6,006 nucleotides of DNA from CAYMLL01 sp964390645 (lineage in GTDB: Bacteria; Planctomycetota; UBA8108), in contig CAYMLL010000397.1 in the NCBI GenBank assembly GCA_964390645.1, positions 1 through 6,006 on the forward strand, written 5' to 3'. Below, one piece after another: positions 1 to 5,239 of the stretch. Each line of letters opens with the position of its first letter. The stretch's first letter is position 1. The translations under genes and the position numbers were made by a program. The notes under the pieces were generated by a model. The model was not told where the DNA came from. It ran no database searches and was given only the letters and a program-made list of their open reading frames with translations.

Positions 1-2
1 AC

Positions 3-116
3 ATGGAGAACAACCACTACCCACGCCGGCCGATCCGGTCGCGTTTCCGGCGCTTCAAGGAAAAGACGAGAAAGAACGCGATGCAGAAGGCGGGGCTGGG
101 CAAGTCCGAGAAATAG
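3..116 (+). CDS. Short basic protein or C-terminal tail of an upstream gene (unrecognised)
   Basis: The frame is open from the window edge to a TAG at 114-116, with an ATG at 3-5. Read from that ATG it gives 37 residues, rich in Arg and Lys (for example PRRPIRSRFRRFKEKTRKN) and ending GLGKSEK. The window begins only two bases before the ATG, so I cannot see an SD or tell whether the ATG is a true start or an internal Met of a longer gene. I recognise no family. A basic tail of this kind is common at the ends of nucleic-acid-binding proteins, but that is only an analogy. The next gene starts 19 bases after the stop, so the two are probably cotranscribed. Composition and placement make translation likely; function is unknown. 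Confidence 0.4.
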   Translation: MENNHYPRRPIRSRFRRFKEKTRKNAMQKAGLGKSEK

Positions 117-135
117 CGCCGCCGACGAGGTAGCG

Positions 136-882
136 ATGTCGACGAAACGTAGCGCGATGAGACGCGCCGCAAGCTCCTTGCTGATGGTCGTCCTGACGGG
201 CTCTGTGGCCCACGCGCACCCCTTTCACGTCAGCGTGGCCGAGGTCGAGCACAACCGCGAGACGCGCAGGCTCGAGATTTCTCTGAGGGTTCATCCTGCC
301 GATCTCGAGAAGGCGATCAGTCGGCGTGCCCGACGCCGGATCGACCTCGAACGCTCCGAGGGCCTCGACGAGCTGATCGCCGCGTACCTGCGTGAGCGGA
401 TCGTCGTCCGTCCCGCGAAGGGAGCCCCGGGCGAGCTCGTCTGGGTCGGCAAGGAGGTCGACGTCAAGCACGCGTGGCTCTATTTCGAGATCCGCGTCCC
501 GGATGGCGTCGACGGACTGCGGGTATCGAGCCGCGTTTTCTTCGAGCTCCACCGCGAGCAGTCGAATCTGGTCACCTTCAAGGACGCCGGGCGCCGCGCG
601 TCGCTGCGTCTCTCCCCCACGCGCTCCGAGGCGGCCGTCCTCTGGAAACTCGCACGCGGCGGAATGTCGTGTTCCCGAAGCGCCGGCTTCGATACGATTC
701 CTGACCGACCGTCCGCCCTCGAAAGGCGCTGCACCTTCGGGGCGACCCGCTCGCGATCTTCCGGTAGGCGCCGCCAGCAACCGTACCCATGGATCCGACC
801 CCAACCGCCCATCACTCCCTCCCCGGAACTCCGATCTTCCGGCTCCGCCGGGGCGGAGCGCCATGATCGAGCTCTTCGTTAG
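136..882 (+). CDS. DUF6702-like secreted protein with an unusual C-terminal extension
   Basis: The product has 248 residues. Residues 1-27 form a Sec-type signal peptide: basic MSTKRSAMRR, a hydrophobic stretch around 11-22, then an AHA cleavage-like site. The mature protein begins HPFHVSVAEVEHN and continues with LEISLRVHPADLEKAISRR, an acidic/basic helix to about residue 90, VWVGKEVDVKHAWLYFEIRV and REQSNLVTF. This order matches DUF6702-family proteins as I remember them: small exported proteins of about 160-170 residues with no assigned reaction. The family-like part ends near residue 170. The remaining 78 residues are Arg/Ser/Pro-rich, of low complexity, and look like read-through of non-coding sequence, either a lost stop or a frameshift near base 640. 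The start at 136 has GAGG at 127-130, five bases upstream; Met8 at 157 has no comparable site. The stop (880-882) lies 20 bases inside the next gene, so coupling is possible. Location is probably periplasmic, and a role in metal handling is inferred from the neighbours only. Confidence 0.75.
   Translation: MSTKRSAMRRAASSLLMVVLTGSVAHAHPFHVSVAEVEHNRETRRLEISLRVHPADLEKAISRRARRRIDLERSEGLDELIAAYLRERIVVRPAKGAPGELVWVGKEVDVKHAWLYFEIRVPDGVDGLRVSSRVFFELHREQSNLVTFKDAGRRASLRLSPTRSEAAVLWKLARGGMSCSRSAGFDTIPDRPSALERRCTFGATRSRSSGRRRQQPYPWIRPQPPITPSPELRSSGSAGAERHDRALR
823..842 (+). repeat. Perfect 6-bp inverted repeat (hairpin) before the fusion gene
   Basis: CCGGAA at 823-828 pairs with TTCCGG at 837-842 across an eight-base loop. 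It adjoins the second hairpin at 842-859 and shares its last base, so the two compete slightly or stack. It lies in the low-complexity tail of the DUF6702 frame, just before the next start codon. It could be part of an RNA structure around the ribosome binding site, or a chance palindrome in GC-rich DNA. Confidence 0.35.
842..859 (+). promoter_or_regulatory. Hairpin enclosing the ribosome binding site of the ZIP-permease gene
   Basis: GCTCCGCC (842-849) and GGCGGAGC (852-859) are perfect reverse complements. A realistic RNA fold is a seven-pair, GC-rich stem with a CGGG loop at 849-852. The only SD-like sequence for the start at 863, GGAG at 855-858, sits wholly in the 3' arm, four bases from the ATG. 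If folded, it would hide the SD. The upstream DUF6702 frame is translated through this site to base 882, so its ribosomes would melt the stem. The pairing is seen directly; regulation by coupling is inferred. The same 18 bases could instead be a DNA operator. Confidence 0.45.
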
Positions 883-2689
883 CATCGCCGCACTCGCGAT
901 CGGTCCGCTGATCTACTGGGGTTGCCGCAAGTACGGCGGCGCGCTGGCCCTGCTCGACGGATTCATCTTCGTGTCGATGGGCGGCCTGATCCTCGTCGAC
1001 GTGCTGCCGACGGTGGTCGAGCAGGGCGGCTGGGCAACCTTCGCCTTCATCGCCCTGGGACTCGTCGGCCCGACGGTCCTGGAGCGCTGGTTCCGTCGCG
1101 CGAGCGGCCAGACGCACTTCGCCGCACTGGTTCTGGCGCTCGTCGGTCTGGCGCTTCATGCCGCGATCGACGGCGTCTTCCTGGACGACAGCAACGGGAC
1201 AGGCGGCCACCACGAGCACCGACACGCGATGGGCTCGCTCCCGATCGCGATCATCCTCCACCGATTGCCGGTCGGCATGACCGTGTGGTGGCTGATGCGC
1301 CGCAACTACGGCGTCACGGCCGCGATCGCGGTGCTGGGCCTCATCGCTGTTTCGACGGTCGTCGGCCATCTCCTGGGCAGCACACTCGCCGATAGCTCCA
1401 GCTCCGTCGGCATGGCCTGGTTTCAGGCCTTCGTCGCCGGATCACTCCTCCACGTCGTTATCCACCGCCCCCATCAGGAGCAGGGCTCGTGCTGCGAAGA
1501 CGGAGCCACGACGAGACCCGAAAGGCTACACGAGGGGATCGGCGGTGTACTCGGGCTCGCCCTGGTAGCGCCGCTGCTTCCCGCCGTCGAGATGTCGACC
1601 GGTCAAGCGCACGAGGTGGATCACGCCGGCGGCTTCCTGGACACCTTCCTGTCGCTGTCCTTCCAGAGCGCGCCGGCCCTCACTCTCGGCTATCTGATGG
1701 CCGGAGCCCTCGGCACGTTTCTACCCGGTTCGTCGATCCGCTGGCTCGGTCGCGGCCGCCCCTGGAATCAGGCCTTCCGCGGCGTGACGCTCGGGCTTCC
1801 GCTTCCGGTGTGCTCGTGCGGCGTCGTGCCGCTCTACCGTACACTGGTCGAGCGAGGCGCCCCGCCAACGGCCGCCATGGCGTTCCTGGTCGCGACCCCC
1901 GAACTCGGCATCGATGCCGTGCTGCTCTCTATCCCCCTGCTGGGCGCAGAGCTGACAATCGCTCGTGTAGTCGCGGCGGGGTTGCTCGCTCTCGTCATCG
2001 GCGTGGTCGTCGGACGCATGACGGGCCGGCGTCCGGCGCCGGATCTCGAACCGGGACCCGAGCTCGACAGGAGATCCGAGCAACCGGACTCCACGGACGT
2101 CGCTCGGACGTCAAGCCTCACCGCTCGTGTGAGAGGCGCGCTCCATCTCGGCTTCGGCGAGCTGGTCGATCACACGGGCCCGTGGATCGTGCTCGGCCTC
2201 GCCGTCGCCGCGTTGACGAAGCCCATCCTCGACAATCACGATCTGTCGAACGTCCCCGACACGCTGCAGGTGGGACTCTTCGCCGCGCTCGGCGTGCCGC
2301 TCTACGTCTGCGCATCGGGCGCCACGCCGCTGGTCGCGGTGCTCGTGCTCGGCGGCGTGTCGCCAGGCGCCGCGCTCGCCTTCTTGCTGACCGGACCGGC
2401 GACGAACGTCGTCACCTTCGGAGTCCTTCGCAGCCTCCACGGTCGCCGCATCGCGCTCGTGTTCTGCATCGCGATGATCGCTCTGTCGGTGATCATCGGA
2501 GTCGGCGCGAACGGTCTCTTCGATGGGCTCGAACTGGAGCGGGGAGGCGAGATCGCGCACGACTCCGCGTCGACTCTCCAGACGCTGTGCCTGGGCGCGC
2601 TGGCGCTGGTCTTTCTCGCGTCATTCGTCCGCTGCGGGCCACGGCAGTTCGTCGGGGAGATCGCCAGCGGGCTGGATACTCACCCGTAG
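863..2689 (+). CDS. ZIP-like metal transporter domain fused to DUF318/SO_0444-type permease
   Basis: The product is a 608-residue polytopic inner-membrane protein. Residues 1-242 follow ZIP topology with eight helices, near 3-20, 29-51, 57-73, 84-107, 124-145, 150-172, 183-200 and 225-242. Helix 2 carries a ZIP-like VLPTVVEQGG, helix 4 LHAAIDG (H99, D103; compare HNxxDG) and helix 5 LHRLPVG (H133; compare HExPxE). The loop after helix 4 has HHEHRH (116-121), and the loop before helix 8 has HRPHQEQGSCCED (C210, C211). Residues about 260-592 match the PF03773 permease family: TLGYLMAGALGTFLP, then LPLPVCSCGVVPL (C317, C319), VATPELGIDAVLLSIPLLG, a hydrophilic loop 385-420, and ALGVPLYVCASGATPL plus FLLTGPATNVVTF (470-519). 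This resembles the SO_0444 Cu/Zn efflux group and, more distantly, ArsP. The likely role is export of a divalent metal or arsenical, with the ZIP part as a second channel or sensor. The frame is open further upstream (from 392), but that part is unlike protein, and MIELF has an SD at 855-858. The ZIP metal site is partly degenerate. Confidence 0.85.
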   Translation: MIELFVSIAALAIGPLIYWGCRKYGGALALLDGFIFVSMGGLILVDVLPTVVEQGGWATFAFIALGLVGPTVLERWFRRASGQTHFAALVLALVGLALHAAIDGVFLDDSNGTGGHHEHRHAMGSLPIAIILHRLPVGMTVWWLMRRNYGVTAAIAVLGLIAVSTVVGHLLGSTLADSSSSVGMAWFQAFVAGSLLHVVIHRPHQEQGSCCEDGATTRPERLHEGIGGVLGLALVAPLLPAVEMSTGQAHEVDHAGGFLDTFLSLSFQSAPALTLGYLMAGALGTFLPGSSIRWLGRGRPWNQAFRGVTLGLPLPVCSCGVVPLYRTLVERGAPPTAAMAFLVATPELGIDAVLLSIPLLGAELTIARVVAAGLLALVIGVVVGRMTGRRPAPDLEPGPELDRRSEQPDSTDVARTSSLTARVRGALHLGFGELVDHTGPWIVLGLAVAALTKPILDNHDLSNVPDTLQVGLFAALGVPLYVCASGATPLVAVLVLGGVSPGAALAFLLTGPATNVVTFGVLRSLHGRRIALVFCIAMIALSVIIGVGANGLFDGLELERGGEIAHDSASTLQTLCLGALALVFLASFVRCGPRQFVGEIASGLDTHP

Positions 2690-2728
2690 CATGTTGCGTT
2701 CACCCCGGGAATGTTCATCACCAGACCC

Positions 2729-3079
2729 ATGCCGAAGACCACGATCTACCACAACCCCCGCTGCTCCAAGAGCCGACGGACCCTCCAGCTACTCGAGGAG
2801 CACGGCATCGAGCCCCATGTCGTCACGTACCTCGAGACGCCGCCCGACGCGGATACCATCCGCGGCATCGTCAACAAGCTCGGCATCTCGGCGCACGATC
2901 TGCTTCGACGCAACGAAGCTCCCTACAAGGACCTCGACCTCGCATCGAAGCAGGACGACGATGACGCTCTGATCGCCGCAATGATCGCGAACCCCGTCCT
3001 CATGGAGCGGCCCATCGTCGTCCGTGGCGCCAGGGCACGGATCGGCCGACCGCCGGAGGGCGTGCTGGAGATTCTCTGA
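2729..3079 (+). CDS. arsC: ArsC-family (glutaredoxin-type) arsenate reductase-like protein
   Basis: The product has 116 residues from MPKTTIYHNPRCSKSR. It is a small cytoplasmic thioredoxin-fold protein of the ArsC/YfgD family, which reduces arsenate to arsenite with glutathione and glutaredoxin in characterised members. From this start the key residues fall at the R773 ArsC positions: His8, Cys12 (HNPRC), Arg60 (LLRRNEAPYKDL), Arg94 (MERPIVV) and Arg107 (IGRPPE). That exact register is why I prefer 2729 over an in-frame ATG at 2711, which adds MFITRP; neither has a good SD. The protein stops at VLEIL, lacking the roughly 25-residue tail of R773 ArsC, so it is closer in length to the short YfgD type, for which arsenate reduction is less certain. 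It follows the permease stop by 39 bases on the same strand and is probably the last gene of the cluster. The permease relation to ArsP makes an arsenic role plausible but not proven. Confidence 0.88.
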   Translation: MPKTTIYHNPRCSKSRRTLQLLEEHGIEPHVVTYLETPPDADTIRGIVNKLGISAHDLLRRNEAPYKDLDLASKQDDDDALIAAMIANPVLMERPIVVRGARARIGRPPEGVLEIL

Positions 3080-3110
3080 CGGGATTCCCTGACGGCGCTG
3101 TCGGCCCGTC
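3078..3110. terminator. Bulged hairpin between convergent genes, possible bidirectional terminator
   Basis: GACGGG at 3078-3083 pairs with CCCGTC at 3105-3110. Inside, after a five-base bulge on the 5' side, CTGAC at 3089-3093 pairs with GTCGG at 3100-3104 (one T-G wobble) around a six-base loop. The stem begins in the arsC stop codon and ends 15 bases before the end of the convergent transporter gene at 3126. No T-tract follows on either strand, so it is not a classical intrinsic terminator. Its position between two gene ends is the main support. Confidence 0.4.
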
Positions 3111-3125
3111 CCGCTGACTCCGACG

Positions 3126-4895
3126 TCAGATCTCGTAAGTGTACGTCGCGCCGACGCCGAGCGGGATGCCGAGCTGCCAGTAGAGCAGCAGGAAGATCGT
3201 CCACAGGACGAGGAAGAAGATCGAGTACGGGATCATCAGCGACACGACCGTGCCGATGCCGGTCCTCTTCGAGTACTTCTGACAGAAGAGGACGACGAGG
3301 GGAAAGTACGGCATCAGGGGTGTGACGATGTTTGTTGTCGAGTCCCCGACGCGGTACGCCGCCTGGGTGAGCTCCGGAGAAATGCCGAGCGACATCAGCA
3401 TCGGCACGAAAATCGGCGCGAGCAAGGCCCACTTCGCCGACGCCGACCCGACGAGAAGGTTGACGCCGGCACAGAGGATGATGAGGCCGATGATCGTCAA
3501 CGACGCCGGCATCTGCATCGCCTTGAGAACGTCCGCGCCCTTGACCGCCAGAAGAGCGCCGAGATTCGACTGCTTGAAAGCGCTGATGAAGAGGGCGGCG
3601 AAAAACGCCATGACGAGGTAATACCCCATCGTGCTCATGGTCGAGCTCATGCCCTGGATGACGTCCTTGTGGTTCTTGAACCTCCCGCAGACGTAGCCGT
3701 GAACGACGCCGGGAACGAGGAACAGCAGGAAGATCAGCGGCACGATGCCCTGCATGAGGGGAGCGGAAAAAGCGGTCAGATCCCCCTCGAACCCCGCCTC
3801 CGTGCTGCGCAGCGGCGAGCCCTCCGGAATGCACGCCACAATCAGGGCGCCGACGCCCACGAGCATCGCGATCAGTCCCGCGTACATGCCCCTGCGCTCC
3901 TCGGGCGTGATCGCCTCCATCTTCGGCATCTCGGCCTCGTCACCGTCGATCTCCGTCGACCGCAGGCGTGGCTCGATGATCCTGTCGGTGATGAACCAGC
4001 CGGCGCCGACGATCAGGATGCTCGAGACTCCGGTGAACAGCAGGTTACAGAGCGGATTGACCTGGCGCTCCGGGTCGAGGATCGCGACGCCCTCCTGTGT
4101 CAGCCCCTGCAGGAGTGGATCGATTCCCGAAGGAATGAAGTTGGCGCTGAAGCCCCCGGAGACGCCCGCGAAGGCCGCCGCGATGCCCGCGAGCGGATGG
4201 CGACCCGCTGCGAAGAAGATCACGCCGCCGAGCGGAATGACGAGAACGTAGCCCGCGTCCGCGGCCGTGTGGCTGACGATCGCGACGAGGATCAGCATCG
4301 GCGTCAGGAGGGTCTTCGGGGTGAACGCCAGGAGCTGCTTCAGGACCGCGTCGATGAACCCGGATCTCTCGGCGACGCCGACTCCGAGAAGCGCGACGAG
4401 CACGACTCCGAGCGGATGGAAACCCGTGAACGCCTTCACCATGCCGGCGAGGAACGCCGCCAGCGCCGTTCCGCTGAGCTGATTCTTGACCTTCAGCGAT
4501 CTCGTCTGAGCGGGGAGCTTCGCGGGATTATCGCGAGCGTCGCTGTCGGCGGCGTCCGAGAGCTGGCGAACGCTCTCGGAAATCTCGGTCGCCGACGTCG
4601 ACAGCCGGGTCGCGTCCTGCGAGAAGCCGTCCGGAGCGTGTGTCTCGAGCGCGGCCGTCTCCTTCGACAGCGTCTCGGCGGCTCCGAGGGTCGCCTTGGC
4701 GCGCTTCTCGAAGCTCAGCGCCTTCTGCGGCACCTCGAACTCGTGCCCGGAGAAGACAGCGGACGCAAACCACGTCAGCAGCAGGGCGAGGACGAAGAGA
4801 AGGGCGGGATCGGGCAGCTTGTTCCCGACGCGCTCCACCCAGTTCAGCAGCCGGGTCATGATGCCGGTCCCGCCGGCGCCACCGTTCACGCTCAT
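3126..4895 (-). CDS. AbgT-family transporter with an extra periplasmic insertion
   Basis: The product has 589 residues, against about 508 for E. coli AbgT. The N-terminus NWVERVGNKLPDP matches AbgT, followed by helix 1 (about 29-49). Family signatures follow in order: FTGFHPLGVVLVALLGVGVAERSG (156-179), SHTAADAGYV (208-217), GRHPLAGIAAAFAGVSGGFSAN (231-252), DRIIEPRL (304-311), SASAKWALLAPIFVPM (484-499) and RVGDSTTNIVTPLMPYFPL (515-533). Residues I recall as essential in MtrF/YdaH appear retained: D259, S486, W489, R515, D518 and P526. Characterised members import p-aminobenzoyl-glutamate (AbgT) or export sulfonamides and other antimetabolites (MtrF, YdaH); the substrate here is unknown. About 70 extra hydrophilic, helix-prone residues (about 60-133) lie between helix 1 and the next membrane segment, on the predicted periplasmic side. 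The start at 4895 has GGGAGAG five bases upstream; a longer open frame reaching 5198 is Arg-rich and unlike protein. The gene converges with arsC and diverges from the lipoprotein gene. Confidence 0.93.
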   Translation of the reverse strand: MSVNGGAGGTGIMTRLLNWVERVGNKLPDPALLFVLALLLTWFASAVFSGHEFEVPQKALSFEKRAKATLGAAETLSKETAALETHAPDGFSQDATRLSTSATEISESVRQLSDAADSDARDNPAKLPAQTRSLKVKNQLSGTALAAFLAGMVKAFTGFHPLGVVLVALLGVGVAERSGFIDAVLKQLLAFTPKTLLTPMLILVAIVSHTAADAGYVLVIPLGGVIFFAAGRHPLAGIAAAFAGVSGGFSANFIPSGIDPLLQGLTQEGVAILDPERQVNPLCNLLFTGVSSILIVGAGWFITDRIIEPRLRSTEIDGDEAEMPKMEAITPEERRGMYAGLIAMLVGVGALIVACIPEGSPLRSTEAGFEGDLTAFSAPLMQGIVPLIFLLFLVPGVVHGYVCGRFKNHKDVIQGMSSTMSTMGYYLVMAFFAALFISAFKQSNLGALLAVKGADVLKAMQMPASLTIIGLIILCAGVNLLVGSASAKWALLAPIFVPMLMSLGISPELTQAAYRVGDSTTNIVTPLMPYFPLVVLFCQKYSKRTGIGTVVSLMIPYSIFFLVLWTIFLLLYWQLGIPLGVGATYTYEI

Positions 4896-4900
4896 CACTA

Positions 4901-4907
4901 CTCTCCC
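4901..4907 (-). promoter_or_regulatory. Shine-Dalgarno site of the AbgT-family gene
   Basis: Read on the minus strand, GGGAGAG ends five bases before the ATG at 4895. It is the reason for choosing that start over Met13 (4859) and over the longer frame that begins at 5198. Confidence 0.7.
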
Positions 4908-4944
4908 ACTTCTATCCGTGCTCGGCCACCTTCCGGACGCGGCC

Positions 4945-4974
4945 AGTCTACGTGCATCCCGACGCGCCTGTCCA
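4945..4974 (-). promoter_or_regulatory. Candidate sigma-70-type promoter for the AbgT-family gene
   Basis: On the minus strand TGGACA (4974-4969, five of six to TTGACA) is followed after 18 bases by TAGACT (4950-4945, four of six to TATAAT). Initiation would fall near 4938, leaving a leader of about 40 bases that contains the SD. Spacing and position are good. The match is only moderate, and the host's promoter consensus is unknown. Confidence 0.35.
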
Positions 4975-5062
4975 CCGCGACGCGGCGACGCCCGTCTCCC
5001 GACGTACGGGCCGCGTCTGGATCGAGGTGACCCTGACACTTTCGGAGGCCGTCCTTTCGGGA

Positions 5063-5090
5063 GATCGCGGTACGCTGCGAACTCGCGATC
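5063..5090. repeat. Perfect 7-bp inverted repeat in the divergent region
   Basis: GATCGCG (5063-5069) and CGCGATC (5084-5090) are perfect reverse complements separated by 14 bases, so the arm centres are two helical turns (21 bp) apart. That spacing suits a dimeric regulator bound to one face of DNA. The site lies upstream of both divergent genes. An operator role is inferred; CGCG-containing palindromes also occur by chance in GC-rich DNA. Confidence 0.3.
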
Positions 5091-5126
5091 GGCGGCGAAG
5101 GCTTTACGGGACCGGCATTCTGGACC

Positions 5127-5144
5127 CGCAGATCCCGCTCTGCG
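5127..5144. repeat. Compact 6-bp stem, 6-base loop hairpin in the divergent region
   Basis: CGCAGA (5127-5132) and TCTGCG (5139-5144) flank the loop TCCCGC. No T-run follows, so a terminator is unlikely. Its position about 100 bases before the lipoprotein start allows a regulatory or structural role, but nothing else supports one. Confidence 0.25.
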
Positions 5145-5214
5145 ACACGCGGAGTCGAATGGCGGTGGCCGGCCATGGGAGTACCACGCCGTGCTCATCC
5201 TCGCTCCTCGCCCT

Positions 5215-5232
5215 TACAATGCCGCCAGGAGA
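5215..5232 (+). promoter_or_regulatory. SD of the lipoprotein gene, with a possible -10 box just upstream
   Basis: AGGAGA at 5227-5232 lies seven bases before the ATG at 5240, an excellent SD that fixes this start. TACAAT at 5215-5220 resembles a -10 box (five of six), but the sequence about 17 bases upstream is a poor -35, and initiation there would leave almost no leader before the SD. The SD is firm; the -10 is doubtful. Confidence 0.6.
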
Positions 5233-5239
5233 CGGTTCC

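Larger units (their letters stand above)
4896..5239. other. Divergent intergenic region (344 bases)
   Basis: No convincing gene lies here. The frames open across it on both strands give Arg-, Pro- and Ser-rich strings and lack SD-supported starts. It must hold the promoters of the AbgT-family gene (leftward) and the lipoprotein gene (rightward). It contains three short hairpin-capable inverted repeats: CCCGT/ACGGG at 4991-4995 and 5006-5010, plus two listed separately. I see no tRNA, riboswitch or long repeat. Confidence 0.6.

Noticed and set aside
754..842. Eleven-base direct repeat CGATCTTCCGG at 754-764 and 832-842
   Set aside because: Flanking sequences diverge quickly, and several 11-base matches are expected by chance in 6 kb of GC-rich DNA.
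392..862. Upstream in-frame extension of the ZIP-permease gene (start at 392)
   Set aside because: The added 157 residues are Ser/Arg/Pro-rich and overlap the well-supported DUF6702 gene. MIELF at 863 begins directly at the first ZIP helix and has an SD.
812..1369. Minus-strand frames opposite the ZIP domain and other genes (also 55-885, 1721-2083, 2111-2560, 2923-3834, 5255-5962)
   Set aside because: They are antisense shadows with Arg/Asp/His-rich composition, no SD and no recognisable domain.
1489..2964. Long plus-strand frame overlapping the permease and ArsC genes
   Set aside because: It is Arg/Ala-rich shadow translation of two recognised genes in another frame.
3669..5030. Long plus-strand frame opposite the AbgT gene
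   Set aside because: It is antisense to a clearly recognised transporter, the translation is charged and repetitive with no family motif, and GC-rich coding DNA commonly leaves such open frames.
5039..5060. CTTTCGG direct repeat at 5039-5045 and 5054-5060
   Set aside because: Two seven-base copies 15 bases apart are too short to claim as regulatory iterons.
4896..5198. Upstream in-frame extension of the AbgT-family gene
   Set aside because: The added 101 residues are Arg-rich and low in hydrophobics, and the start at 4895 has a good SD and the family's usual N-terminus.
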